From Chitinispirillum alkaliphilum (GTDB taxonomy: Bacteria; Fibrobacterota; Chitinivibrionia; Chitinivibrionales; Chitinispirillaceae): a DNA stretch of 64,000 bases. How positions within the stretch are numbered: the first letter of the stretch is position 1; every line of letters starts with the position of its first letter. The DNA lies in the NCBI GenBank assembly GCA_001045525.1, contig LDWW01000004.1, positions 124,001 to 188,000 of the forward strand, in the 5' to 3' direction. The notes beneath the pieces are model-generated. The model was not told the origin of the DNA. It did not search any database and worked only from the letters and a program-made list of their open reading frames with translations. The translations under genes were made by a program, and so were the position numbers. Shown here in pieces: positions 51,993 to 61,349 of this stretch.

Positions 51993-52522
51993 TCATGAAA
52001 CTATTGGGTTTGTATGCAGTAACTGTGCCAAAGCGGGAGCAAAGAGCGTATACTTGCAAATAACAGTGTGTTACGGTTTTTTTACAGGGCGCTATTTATA
52101 CTACACCAATGTGAAAAAACTCAACATGGCGTTCTAAATTCCCCCGAGGAGGGACTCATAAGGCAGGAAATCTTAAAATAAAATAACAGAACTTCTCCCC
52201 CAGGATCCGGCCGCGAAATCGGCATCGTTTTTTCTTATTATTGATGGCTACATAATAAGAGCACTGTCGGGGCAACTGTGGCACCCGACAACGTCTGCAA
52301 AAAGCTGGAAAATGATATTGTTTTTTATTGGTGAATTATTATCTGGAATTCTCCGATCAAAATATGAAGCAAAACCGCTTCACTCTAACCCACTTGCCAC
52401 AGATTCTTGCGAGTGAGGGGACACTGGAGTTTGGGCACAGATACCCTATCCTACCCCCTTAGCGCTAATCAAAAAATATCCCTATATACACTTATAGATT
52501 AGTTTGTATACCTGTCCCAACT
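51993..52522. other. Interval between receiver gene and NtrC-like gene
   Basis: 530 bases without a supported gene. It contains the sigma54-type promoter near 52014-52031 and a perfect 10-bp palindrome TTAGCGCTAA at 52459-52468. No T-run terminator is seen for the upstream regulator gene. Confidence 0.55.
52014..52031 (-). promoter_or_regulatory. Sigma54-type (-24/-12) promoter
   Basis: On the minus strand the sequence TTGGCACAGTTACTGCAT has the invariant GG and GC dinucleotides separated by exactly 10 bases. It agrees with most of the TGGCAC-N5-TTGC consensus. It lies just before the receiver/GNAT unit. A sigma54 activator (52523) is encoded directly upstream, which supports the call. Confidence 0.6.
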
Positions 52523-53938
52523 TCAGTTCCTGGGATTATTAATCCTCTTATTTAGCGCTGAACGGGTGATTCCAAGCATTTTTGATGCAATGGATTGATT
52601 ATTATCAGCCCTTCTTAAGGCTTCCTCTACAAGCAACAGTTCAATCTCCTTTATAGTTGGAAGTTGCTCAGGAAAGAGCATTTTTTCATTAGCACCCTGG
52701 GGCAGAGAGGAGTAAATTTCTTTGAATTGTTTGTGCCCTCCAGACCTGTTTATATGTTCCTGGAAAGTGGCCATTGAGAGCACTCCACCCTGATGACGAC
52801 TTACTGCGTCATAGACCATTCCACGCAACTCCCTTACATTCCCCGGAAAACAGTGGGTTCCAAGAAGAGTGTAAAGTTCCTTTGGAAACGAGGGGGATTT
52901 TTTTTCCAGTTCTTTTGCTGCAGAAGTGACAAAATATTCAAGCAGAACGGGAATATCTTCTTTACGTTCCCGAAGAGGAGGAAGAGCAATGTGGTGACTT
53001 TGCAATCTGTAGTACAGGTCTTTTCTGAAGGTGCTGTTTTCGGAAAAAGGATCAACCGAAGCGTTGGTTGCAACAACCACTCTTGCATCACTATAGCTGA
53101 GTTTATCCGACCCTACAGCATAAAAACTTCGGTCTTCAAGAAGTCTAAGCAGCTTGACCTGTGATTCAACTTTGAGTTCTCCGATTTCATCGAGAAACAG
53201 AGTGCCTCCGTCAGCTTTGGAGAGAAAACCGGCGCGGTTTTTTTCTGCTCCGGTAAAGGCCCCCTTTTCATGCCCGAACAGTGCATCGGAAAACAGTGTA
53301 TCATCAAGACCAGCCACATTTACCGCAACGAAATCTCCGGTGCGTCCGCTGCAGTTGTGAATTGCACGGGCAATAAGTTCTTTACCGCATCCGGTCTCAC
53401 CGGTAATCATAACAGGCAAGTTTGTAGGAGCAATTGCTTCAATATATTTGAATATGGAAAGCATGGACTTATCTTTGGTAATTATCTTATCAAAAGCAGA
53501 ACTGTTTTCATTTGTATCAGAGAGAAACATCTTTTTCAGCCGTGCATTTTCAAGAACGATTTCACTGTGTTCAACAGCTTTCTTTACAGTGGTTACAAGC
53601 CTGGCTTTGTCTATGGGCTTTACAATGTAATCAAACGCTCCGTTTCTCATGAAGTTAACAGCACTTTCGATCTCATTGACAGCAGTCACCATGATAACAG
53701 GTATATTGGGGTATCTTGATTTGATTTCGGGCAGAAGCTCTTCTCCTGAAATATGAGGCATCATTATATCAAGCAAAATCACCTTGACATTATTTTGGGA
53801 GAGGATATCGAGAACCTGCCTGCTATCCTGGCATGTCTTTACGTTTTTATATCCGGAAGTACGGAGTACAAATGATGCACTTTGTAAAAACTGTCCCTCA
53901 TCATCAACCAGCAAAACAGCCCTGTCACAGTCTGACAT
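52523..53938 (-). CDS. NtrC-family sigma54-dependent response regulator
   Basis: 471 residues. The receiver domain has the phospho-acceptor Asp in [13 protein letters not shown] and the Lys in [11 protein letters not shown]. The AAA+ domain carries Walker A GETGCGKE, the sigma54-contacting GAFTGA loop, Walker [13 protein letters not shown] and the R-finger region FRKDLYYRL. The C-terminus is a Fis-type HTH ([18 protein letters not shown]). It is the third-to-last gene of a two-component set: its ATG lies 6 bases after the histidine kinase gene. The sigma54-type promoter 0.5 kb downstream is a likely target. Confidence 0.96.
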   Translation of the reverse strand: MSDCDRAVLLVDDEGQFLQSASFVLRTSGYKNVKTCQDSRQVLDILSQNNVKVILLDIMMPHISGEELLPEIKSRYPNIPVIMVTAVNEIESAVNFMRNGAFDYIVKPIDKARLVTTVKKAVEHSEIVLENARLKKMFLSDTNENSSAFDKIITKDKSMLSIFKYIEAIAPTNLPVMITGETGCGKELIARAIHNCSGRTGDFVAVNVAGLDDTLFSDALFGHEKGAFTGAEKNRAGFLSKADGGTLFLDEIGELKVESQVKLLRLLEDRSFYAVGSDKLSYSDARVVVATNASVDPFSENSTFRKDLYYRLQSHHIALPPLRERKEDIPVLLEYFVTSAAKELEKKSPSFPKELYTLLGTHCFPGNVRELRGMVYDAVSRHQGGVLSMATFQEHINRSGGHKQFKEIYSSLPQGANEKMLFPEQLPTIKEIELLLVEEALRRADNNQSIASKMLGITRSALNKRINNPRN

Positions 53939-53944
53939 ATAAGG

Positions 53945-56425
53945 TTACTCCTTTTCATACGGAAGCGACACAGTAGCAGTTGTGCCTTCACCCGGAATCG
54001 ATTTTATTATCAGTTCACCATTGTGATTTTTTGCAATACTGTAGGATATGGAAAGCCCCAGACCAGTACCACCACTGTCGCGCTTGGTGGTAAAGAACGG
54101 ATCCATTATATGCTTCAGGTTTTCCTGTGCAATCCCCCGGCCTTCATCTGAAACAGTAATAAACACGCTGGATGAAGGGGTGTTGTAGTGGGTCGAAACA
54201 GTAATTTTTTCCTTAGTACTTCTAAGGGCCTGGCATGAATTGGTTATGATGTTTATCAGTACCTGCTCGATTTGCTGCCGGTTTCCACGGATCTTTGGCA
54301 AATTGGGATCCAGTTTGGCAGCAAAGTTATTTGTTGACTTTTTAATAAGATTTCCCAAGATCAGCATTCCGGATTCTATGATCTGATTTATATCCAGGAG
54401 CTGCTGCATATCACCTGTATCCTGTCGGGCAAAATCCTTCAAACTGTTAACGATGTTTTTTATCCTTTCAGCACCTTCACCTATACCACTTAAAAGCAAT
54501 TCAGCCTCATTACGCACCTCTTTGTAGGGAAGACCGGCGATGAAAAACTCTCCCTTTTCAGCTTCACAGGAGTCAAGTACAGATACCGCATCCCTCCATA
54601 TATCAAGCATACTCTCACTGTTAAGAAGAATAAAATTGTTGGGATTGTTTATCTCATGGGCAACCCCCGATACCAAAATTCCAAGCGACACCATTTTATC
54701 TGCCTGTATCAGCTGCCGTTCGTGCCGTTTTGCAAGTGCCTGTGCTTTTCTGATCTCGGTAACATCAGTACCAGTAATCAACACCCCTGTGAGTTTTCCG
54801 TTTTCATAAAGCCGGGTCTGGTTGCTTGAAAACACTATGTAATGAACCGAACCATCTTTTGCAATAACCTGGTTGTCTCTTGGAGGAATAGTTTCTCCGT
54901 TAAACCTTTTCTTTAAAACAGAAGCTGTATGACGGTGATCTTCTTCCGGAATAAAATCCATTGCCGGTTTTCCTACAAGATCTCTCTTTTCATAGCCAAG
55001 CGACTTGATGAAGCTTATGTTTACATCTCTTATAATACCATCTGTATCTATGACAATATTGCCTGCCGGGCTATGTTCGAAAAGAAATCTGTACCTTTTC
55101 TCCGAATCAGCTAAGGCTTCCTGTGCAGATTTTACATCAGTGATATCATCGATTATTCCTTCCAGGGCAATTAATTCGCCCTTGTCAGAATAAACACCTC
55201 TCCCTTTTTCCCATACCCACTTACATTTTCCATCTTTGGTACGGATCTGATATTCGAGGACAAAATCTTTATTATCTGTAATCGAATTACGGATTGTCTC
55301 CTTTATGGTTTTTGCATACTGTGGCAATATAAGATCGCTGTAGGTGACTCCACCGCCCTCTGTGAGGTCCTCAGGTGAATATCCTGTCAGATCTTTACAT
55401 CCATCACTAACAAATTCAAAACCCCACCCCTCGTCATTTCTGCACCTGTATGACATCCCCGGCAGATTCTTCAAGAGTGTGGATATACGCCTTTCACTTT
55501 CCCTGAGTGTTTTTTCTGTTTTTATTCTCTCTTCTACTTCGGCCCTTAACTGATCAATGGTTACAGCCAACTCTGAAGTACGGTCTGAAACTATTTTTTC
55601 GAGGCTTTCCTTATGACTCTGCAATTCTTTTTGGGTCTGCCGCAATCCGGTAATATCGATTCCTGTCGATACTATGTACAGGACCTCTTCATCATCACCG
55701 AGAATAGATGTGTTATGCCAGCTTATTAACCGTTTTTCCCCGGTTCTGCTAATCCAGTGGTTTTCGAATTGATTCGAGGTACACTCTTTTGTCAGGAGTG
55801 ACCGGGCTACTGAAGAGACGCTTTCGTATTCGGATTCGGGGAGTAATGTGTCAAAAAAACTTTGGTTTCTTACTTCTTCAAATGTGTACCCGGTTAACTG
55901 TTCACAGGCTCTGTTGAATCGTATGATCCTTGCATCTCTGTCAAACACAAGTTGAAGAGCACCACCGGTATCAAATATTGCATTTGAAAGGTCTCTCTCC
56001 CTCTGAAGTGCTTTTTCTGTCTGTTTAAGTCTGGTAATATCGTTTCCGACACAAAGCACTTCCTCAGTTTCTCCCTGACTGTTTAACAGCGCCTTGTTTG
56101 ACCATGACACCCAAACTTTACGTCCATCTTTACATATATTCTCGTTTTCTGTTGACGCATAATGGCCAGTGTTTTTAAACAGGTCTGAAATTTTTTCAGA
56201 AAGATCCATACCTGAGGAATCTGTGGCGGGAACGATAGTCCCAACAGCATTCTTTCCAACAATTTCCTCTCTTTTATACCCGAAGAAAGAGCATGCGAAG
56301 TCGTTGAAAAAAGTCACTGTACCATTGATGTCCAGTTTTAGAATGATGCTGTTGGCAAACTGCACCATTTCATTGAGGCTTTTTTCTGATTGTTTCAGGG
56401 TATTGGGCGAGGAGGTATCATTCAC
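53945..56425 (-). CDS. Multi-PAS sensor histidine kinase
   Basis: 826 residues without membrane helices. Four PAS domains follow one another (about residues 15-135, 145-265, 310-430 and 440-565). Each shows the G-Y/F...E-D pattern and linkers such as GVLITGTDVTEIRKAQALAK. A coiled-coil linker precedes the H-box VAHEINNPNNFI. The ATPase domain has the N-box LINIITNSCQAL, the G1 VSDEGRGIA and the G2 GGTGLGLSIS. It is cytosolic, so its PAS domains sense an internal cue. It phosphorylates the adjacent NtrC-like regulator by family logic. The start is a GTG at 56425; a dyad lies about 40 bases upstream. Confidence 0.95.
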   Translation of the reverse strand: MNDTSSPNTLKQSEKSLNEMVQFANSIILKLDINGTVTFFNDFACSFFGYKREEIVGKNAVGTIVPATDSSGMDLSEKISDLFKNTGHYASTENENICKDGRKVWVSWSNKALLNSQGETEEVLCVGNDITRLKQTEKALQRERDLSNAIFDTGGALQLVFDRDARIIRFNRACEQLTGYTFEEVRNQSFFDTLLPESEYESVSSVARSLLTKECTSNQFENHWISRTGEKRLISWHNTSILGDDEEVLYIVSTGIDITGLRQTQKELQSHKESLEKIVSDRTSELAVTIDQLRAEVEERIKTEKTLRESERRISTLLKNLPGMSYRCRNDEGWGFEFVSDGCKDLTGYSPEDLTEGGGVTYSDLILPQYAKTIKETIRNSITDNKDFVLEYQIRTKDGKCKWVWEKGRGVYSDKGELIALEGIIDDITDVKSAQEALADSEKRYRFLFEHSPAGNIVIDTDGIIRDVNISFIKSLGYEKRDLVGKPAMDFIPEEDHRHTASVLKKRFNGETIPPRDNQVIAKDGSVHYIVFSSNQTRLYENGKLTGVLITGTDVTEIRKAQALAKRHERQLIQADKMVSLGILVSGVAHEINNPNNFILLNSESMLDIWRDAVSVLDSCEAEKGEFFIAGLPYKEVRNEAELLLSGIGEGAERIKNIVNSLKDFARQDTGDMQQLLDINQIIESGMLILGNLIKKSTNNFAAKLDPNLPKIRGNRQQIEQVLINIITNSCQALRSTKEKITVSTHYNTPSSSVFITVSDEGRGIAQENLKHIMDPFFTTKRDSGGTGLGLSISYSIAKNHNGELIIKSIPGEGTTATVSLPYEKE

Positions 56426-56463
56426 CGTGCTTAGACCTTCTGTTTGTGAACTGATCAGTGGAA

Positions 56464-56477
56464 GATGTTAAAACATC
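56464..56477. promoter_or_regulatory. Candidate operator dyad upstream of the kinase gene
   Basis: GATGTTAAAACATC has perfect 6-base arms around AA and lies 39 bases before the kinase start codon and 144 bases before the divergent DUF362 gene. It could bind a dimeric regulator of either gene. The call rests on symmetry and position only. Confidence 0.3.
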
Positions 56478-56620
56478 AAAATATTTGTTTACCTGAGGCA
56501 GATTCAAGCCCACCTGAGTTCACGTTTTGAACGCAGCTGAGGAAAGTTTATATGAAGAGTGGCATCAGTATTGTTTTGTTTTTCTGAATAAACATGAATG
56601 TAATCAAGCCGGGAGAAACT

Positions 56621-57484
56621 ATGAAAAGTGTTGTTTCTGTCTCACATAGTGAAATTCCGGAGATTGGGCTAAAAGGGGCGCTCGACAATATCAGTCATTT
56701 GGAGGATATCTTTAAGGGAAAACATGTGGCAATAAAGCCAAATGAAACCTGGGCATCGGCTCAGGACCTTACAGCCTGCACACAATCTGACACACTAAAG
56801 GCTGTTATTGGTTATGTAAAACAGTTCAAACCCAAAAAAATCACCGTTACAGGAGGGTCGGGGGGAGCAAAAACTGAACAGATTTTTTCACTTCTTGGAT
56901 TTAATCATGTCATTGAAAAAGAAGGTGTGGAATTCTTTGATCACAATAAGCCACCATTTGAAAAAGTGGCCCTTGAGTATGGGCCGACACAGGAAATTGT
57001 GGTAAACCCACATATTTTTTCATTTGACACAATTGTTTCATTGGCTCAGTTGAAGGTACATGCCAAGGCTGAGGTGACCCTTACCATGAAAAATATTGCT
57101 ATGTCCTTTCCCTGTGCAGACTATTATGGGTATCCAAGATACACTTATAAGCATTCTCACCAGATTTTTTTCAGCGATCTGCACGGCTTTATTGCATCCA
57201 TGTGTCATCGTTTTCCCATACATCTGGGGATAATCGCAGGGCACCCTGCAATGGTGGGAACAGGGCCGATCGGTGGTAAAACATTTGAATCCGGGTTGTA
57301 TTTGGCATCACGAGATTACGTCTCGGTGGATAGCATAGGAGCCCAGATACTTGGAAAGCCCAATGTTTCTCATATCATGCTTGCTCAGGAGTATGGTGAT
57401 GGAATTTCAGATCCGGAGGATATAGAGATAAGAGGAATGGGTTTGGAGCAGGCAATTGATTCATTTGCCGGGGATCAGATCTGA
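56621..57484 (+). CDS. DUF362-family protein
   Basis: About 287 residues. KHVAIKPNETWASAQDLTAC, then VTGGSGGAKTEQIFSLLGF and the later VVNPHIFSFDTIVSLAQLKV follow the DUF362 plan. MKNIAMSFPC, AGHPAMVGTGPIGG and DYVSVDSIGAQILG continue it. No ferredoxin-type Cys cluster is attached, unlike many members. The ATG at 56621 has GGGAG 5 bases before it; an ATG nine codons upstream is less likely. The reaction is unknown. Single gene, divergent from the kinase. Confidence 0.88.
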   Translation: MKSVVSVSHSEIPEIGLKGALDNISHLEDIFKGKHVAIKPNETWASAQDLTACTQSDTLKAVIGYVKQFKPKKITVTGGSGGAKTEQIFSLLGFNHVIEKEGVEFFDHNKPPFEKVALEYGPTQEIVVNPHIFSFDTIVSLAQLKVHAKAEVTLTMKNIAMSFPCADYYGYPRYTYKHSHQIFFSDLHGFIASMCHRFPIHLGIIAGHPAMVGTGPIGGKTFESGLYLASRDYVSVDSIGAQILGKPNVSHIMLAQEYGDGISDPEDIEIRGMGLEQAIDSFAGDQI

Positions 57485-57535
57485 AATGGATGGAGGTATT
57501 TTGGGTTTTTTATTGTAATGGGGTTTGGTGATATT

Positions 57536-57622
57536 GGGGACAGAGCTGCTTTATCTTTTTTGATATTTTTGACTCTTTTTTCAATTTTAAAATTCGGTTC
57601 AATGAGATGGGGACAGAGCTGC
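57536..57622 (+). repeat. Two direct GGGGACAGAGCTGC repeats
   Basis: Identical 14-mers at 57536-57549 and 57609-57622, 73 bases apart, just downstream of the DUF362 stop and beyond the 3' end of the RAYT gene. Confidence 0.85.
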
Positions 57623-57729
57623 ATTTAGTTCTGTACTCATTTTTATTATTCTCTCATCAAAAATTTCCAAATCTTAATCATTTCAAAATACAACAATTAT
57701 AAACAGGAGGGGTTTTGACCAAAACCAGG

Positions 57730-58674
57730 TTAAACAGTAGCCTTTCTCGACAATCTTAATGCAGAACTTGCATTAATCATCAAGAACTCAGCAGTTTTTA
57801 CTGCGGTGTATCCATAAAGGTGAATAGCTTTTCTGCAAAACTCTGCGCGTACTTGAGACACCGCACACTTTCTTCCCCTTTTCATTATCATTTCCGGAGG
57901 AATCTGCTTTTTCAGGCAGATCGATTTGAGCAGATCCGGCAATTCCGGCCGGTTAGTTATATCCTTTAGCAGAATTTCCTTTGATTTACGTGCGTATTCC
58001 AAGGCTTTGCGGATAAAATCAGCACTGCCTTTTACACGAGTATCAGTGAAAAGTTTCTCTTCTTCCTCACTCACGGGCATAAAAGCAGGTTTCTTTGCAT
58101 ACCAATCATTTTTTTTGACTCCACGGCCAGAGCTCATCCAATCCAGATAGCACTCCCTGGCAGCTGTAATATCATCTCCAAACCTGCTCAATATATTGTG
58201 AGTTGACACCCAGCTATGTTTACTGTGTCCCATCACCGTAGCATGACTGGCCCAGGGGTATCTCACAAGCTCATCCAAATCAGAGCAAATTTTACCACGT
58301 ACCGGGTTAAGGTTAACATACCGAATCAGTTCACGTATATACCAGTATTCCTGAGCTACTGTGGATTTAAAACGCTCGCCAAACACATGGCCACTTCGCC
58401 TGTACTTATAGTTGTAATAAGTAGCATAGGAAGTATTTATTCTTTGCATTATTAGCGATAGAGAAACTGTTTTGGGGCGGAGAATAAGGTGATAATGAGT
58501 CCCCATCAAAGCAAAACCGTAGCATTCACAGTCACTTTGGGTAATCACTTCCCCTATTTTGGTGAGCAGAAATTTCTTGTCGTTATTATCCCTGAAAAGC
58601 AATAACTCAGGCAGACCACGTGACATTACGTGGTGTATCTCTCCGGGAAGAGAGATGCGCGCTTTTCTGGGCAT
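57730..58674 (-). CDS. REP-associated tyrosine transposase (Y1 HUH family, long form)
   Basis: 314 residues. The start MPRKARISLPGEIHHVMSRG, the metal-binding H-x-H in LMGTHYHLILRP and the nucleophile region YWYIRELIRYVNLNPVRGKI identify the Y1/RAYT family. The last 120 residues carry helices and a basic end (ASSALRLSRKATV), perhaps a DnaA-like or HTH DNA-binding extension. No ribosome site lies before the ATG. It is different from the RAYT at 37857 and comes with its own repeat type (GGGGACAG). It likely cuts the hairpins made by those repeats. Confidence 0.92.
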   Translation of the reverse strand: MPRKARISLPGEIHHVMSRGLPELLLFRDNNDKKFLLTKIGEVITQSDCECYGFALMGTHYHLILRPKTVSLSLIMQRINTSYATYYNYKYRRSGHVFGERFKSTVAQEYWYIRELIRYVNLNPVRGKICSDLDELVRYPWASHATVMGHSKHSWVSTHNILSRFGDDITAARECYLDWMSSGRGVKKNDWYAKKPAFMPVSEEEEKLFTDTRVKGSADFIRKALEYARKSKEILLKDITNRPELPDLLKSICLKKQIPPEMIMKRGRKCAVSQVRAEFCRKAIHLYGYTAVKTAEFLMINASSALRLSRKATV

Positions 58675-58745
58675 GGATCAAATATAGGTTGCAATCAAAA
58701 TGTCGGCAATAAAAATCTTTTCCAAGTTGTAAAACAAAAAAAGGC

Positions 58746-58825
58746 AGGTCTGTCCCCGTACCATCAACCCGTAAAAGGTAGGTCTGTCCCCACTTTCAAA
58801 CCTTCACTAAAGCAGCTCTGTCCCC
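58746..58825 (-). repeat. Three inverted GGGGACAG-type repeats
   Basis: On the plus strand AGGTCTGTCCCC occurs at 58746-58757 and 58780-58791, and GCAGCTCTGTCCCC at 58812-58825. They are reverse complements of the motif on the other side of the RAYT gene. Confidence 0.85.
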
Positions 58826-58870
58826 CCATCAATATCCTCCTCCCCAGTCTCATTACGTATATTATAAAAC

Positions 58871-60058
58871 ATGAAGAAATCTATCCTGTCAGTTGCACTC
58901 TTTTCCATATCCACAATGCTTATCTATCTGAGCGGTACGTCCAAAACAGTGTATGAAGCCGTTAAGATTTCACCACAGGTTTTTTTTGTTCTCATCGGGT
59001 TAGTTGTTGCCGCATGTGTTAAATTCAACAAAAGCAGGATCTCATTTATCCTTCTTCTGCTTCTGTTATGGTTTTTCAAAGAGAATATCCCCCTGATATC
59101 AAACATTCCTCAAAACGAATTTATTATCTTTTTCTCATTCAATGTCTCTTTACTAGTTGTTTCAAATGAAAGAGGTGTTTTATCTGTTCACGGGGCAAAA
59201 AAAACAGCAGTCATTGCCGGGCAGCTCATTCTTCTATACATTATAACTTTTTCTGAACAATCATTTTACTTCCAGTCTCAAAACAGGATAGTGAGAGCGA
59301 TCCATTATGCCTTCAATAATGAGAAATTGTTCATTCCCTTTGCCTTTATGTTTGTGGCATCATCAAAAAATATATTTACAGAAAAGAACCCAGCTCTTGC
59401 AGCAACCACAGGCTGTATTTTAGGATTTATACTACTTTTTTTATTCAGAGCTCCTTTAACAGAAATCACTGTTGCCACAGGACTATTAACAGTATTCATC
59501 GGACTCCTTCTTTCTATACATACAACATCATATACTGATGAGCTTACAAGTCTCCCCGGCAGAAGAGCATATAATGAATACACTGCGACCTTAGGATCCA
59601 AATACACAATTGCCATGGCAGATATAGACCATTTTAAAAAATTTAACGACACTCACGGCCATGATACGGGTGATGAGGTTCTTAAAATGGTCGCAAAGCT
59701 CTTATCAGAGATTGGGGGAAGTGGAAAAGCTTTTCGGTTTGGAGGGGAGGAGTTCGTGCTCGTTTTCAACGGAAAACTAAAGGAGCAAACAGCAGAGCAC
59801 CTCGAAGCTATACGGAAAAAGATATCAGAAACACCATTAATAATCAGAAAGAAAAGGAAAACTCCGGCAAAAAAGAACGTTTCAGGCAAGAACAGCCGCA
59901 TGAAAAGAAAATCTTCGGATAGAAAAACACTCAGAGTTACAATTAGTTTGGGGGCAGAGGATTCCTCAAACGATAAACAGCCCGAAAAAGTAATGAAAAA
60001 TGCGGATATCAAACTCTACAAATCCAAAAAAGCCGGAAGGAACAGGGTTACAATCTAA
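58871..60058 (+). CDS. Membrane-bound diguanylate cyclase (GGDEF)
   Basis: 395 residues. About seven hydrophobic segments occupy residues 1-215, followed by a GGDEF domain from about 218. The substrate-binding IAMADIDHFKKFNDTHGHDT and the active-site FRFGGEEFVLVF (GGEEF) are intact, so it should make c-di-GMP. The R-x-x-D inhibitory site five residues before GGEEF is absent (GSGKAF). A very basic insertion (KKRKTPAKKN ... RMKRKSSDRK) interrupts the domain near residues 318-345, before the last strand. There is no clear ribosome site. It stands alone beside the RAYT element. Confidence 0.92.
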   Translation: MKKSILSVALFSISTMLIYLSGTSKTVYEAVKISPQVFFVLIGLVVAACVKFNKSRISFILLLLLLWFFKENIPLISNIPQNEFIIFFSFNVSLLVVSNERGVLSVHGAKKTAVIAGQLILLYIITFSEQSFYFQSQNRIVRAIHYAFNNEKLFIPFAFMFVASSKNIFTEKNPALAATTGCILGFILLFLFRAPLTEITVATGLLTVFIGLLLSIHTTSYTDELTSLPGRRAYNEYTATLGSKYTIAMADIDHFKKFNDTHGHDTGDEVLKMVAKLLSEIGGSGKAFRFGGEEFVLVFNGKLKEQTAEHLEAIRKKISETPLIIRKKRKTPAKKNVSGKNSRMKRKSSDRKTLRVTISLGAEDSSNDKQPEKVMKNADIKLYKSKKAGRNRVTI

Positions 60059-60447
60059 CGTGGGCACACACAAGAAGTTTTTGGACCTTGCAGGTTCTTT
60101 CAATTTTTGCCAGCCGTCTTTGATTGTTCACTCCTTCTTTGCTTAATCCCGGGGATCCACCGAGCCTCGCCAGCACTCCAAAAATACATTTTTCTACATT
60201 TCCCCCGAAACACACCACTCAAGCCGGGGTTATTTCAACATTATTACTCCTCACAATTTCACATGTATAGAATATTGTCAAAATCAGAAAGTATACATAT
60301 GCCAAAAAGGTTGATAAAATCATCAAATCGTTAAGGCGTACACAATGCTGATTGAGAAAACAGAAAAAAAATTTACACAATGAAATAGCTATTATTTAAT
60401 TTATCTCTTTAATTCTTCATCTGCTATTCACTTTCCTAGGAGGCAAA
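60059..60447. other. A+T-rich interval before the LPP20-like gene
   Basis: 389 bases with no gene that I can support. A plausible promoter (60372-60400) for the following gene is the only feature I see. Confidence 0.5.
60372..60400 (+). promoter_or_regulatory. Possible sigma70-type promoter
   Basis: TTTACA at 60372 and TTTAAT at 60395 with a 17-base spacer, 48 bases before the next ATG. A moderate match in a very A+T-rich region. Confidence 0.35.
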
Positions 60448-61275
60448 ATGATAAAGTCTGCAAGAATAATCTCTTTGGTGGCATGCGGTATCAGCCTTGC
60501 ATTTTCACAGATTCAACCGATCGTAAATGATGATCTGGGAGAAGGTAGTGTTGATTGGGGCAGTAGGACAATACTTGCCACTGGAATCGGAGCCCCTAAC
60601 CCCGAGCTCCCCACAGCAACTCAACGCCCATCAGCTACAAGGGCGGCTCAAATGATCGCATTGAGGAATGCAATCGAAACAGTCCGCGGAATCACCCTGA
60701 ATTCATCTACAACAGTTGAAAACCTCATGGTTACCAACGACCGTATTAACACCAGCGTGGAAGGCTTTGTACGTGGATTTCAGCAAAAGGGGCGCACAAG
60801 ATACATGAGTGATGGAACAGTTGAAATCACTATGGAAATTCCTCTTGACCAGATATCTATGGAAGTACTGGGTAACGAACTAAACGATTCTCCATCAACA
60901 TCCGTTTTTCAGGGTCAGAAAGCAAGCACACCCACCATTTTCACCGGACTTGTGATTGATGCAAGAGAGTTGGACATCAGACCTGCTTTAAGTCCTAAAG
61001 TTTTGGATGAGAATGGGCTTGAAGTATATGGCAGTGCTTACGTCTCAAGGGAATGGGCTTCAACTCATGGGATCGTTGGGTACTCAAGGGAGCTAAGTGA
61101 AGCAGCCAGGATGGATCGTGTAGGGGACACTCCGGGCATGGTCAAAGCAATAAGAGCTTCCGGCCCAAACCGTGCAGATATAGTGATTTCCAACAATGAT
61201 GCCGCAGATATACGCAGTGCATCTGAAAACCTGAAATTCCTCTCAGAGTGTCGGGTTATCATAGTTATAGATTAA
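60448..61275 (+). CDS. LPP20-like exported protein
   Basis: 275 residues. The leader IISLVACGISLAFSQ could be cleaved after AFSQ or, less likely, lipidated at Cys13. From about residue 45 the sequence ATRAAQMIALRNAIETVRGI ... VEGFVRGFQQKGRTRYMSDG follows the LPP20/flagellar-assembly-lipoprotein pattern (R-A-A-x-x-A-x-R-x-L/A ... V-x-G). The C-terminal half is a Flg-like domain (EVYGSAYVSREWASTHGIVG). AGGAGG precedes the ATG by 5 bases. It precedes the TPR+SLH lipoprotein by 74 bases and probably works with it in the envelope. Confidence 0.78.
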   Translation: MIKSARIISLVACGISLAFSQIQPIVNDDLGEGSVDWGSRTILATGIGAPNPELPTATQRPSATRAAQMIALRNAIETVRGITLNSSTTVENLMVTNDRINTSVEGFVRGFQQKGRTRYMSDGTVEITMEIPLDQISMEVLGNELNDSPSTSVFQGQKASTPTIFTGLVIDARELDIRPALSPKVLDENGLEVYGSAYVSREWASTHGIVGYSRELSEAARMDRVGDTPGMVKAIRASGPNRADIVISNNDAADIRSASENLKFLSECRVIIVID

Positions 61276-61349
61276 GCAGTTTGGTTTGATCAGTTTGTAA
61301 TAAAAAACACTATTCATACACTACTCACCAGAAAATTGGGAGTCCAAGC

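Larger units (their letters stand above)
57536..58825. mobile_element. RAYT element bounded by GGGGACAG repeats
   Basis: A 14-base sequence GGGGACAGAGCTGC at 57536 and 57609 reappears inverted at 58812-58825. Two further inverted GGGGACAGACCT copies lie at 58746 and 58780. The transposase gene lies between. I read the whole stretch as one REP/RAYT-type unit; exact ends are not proven. Confidence 0.65.
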
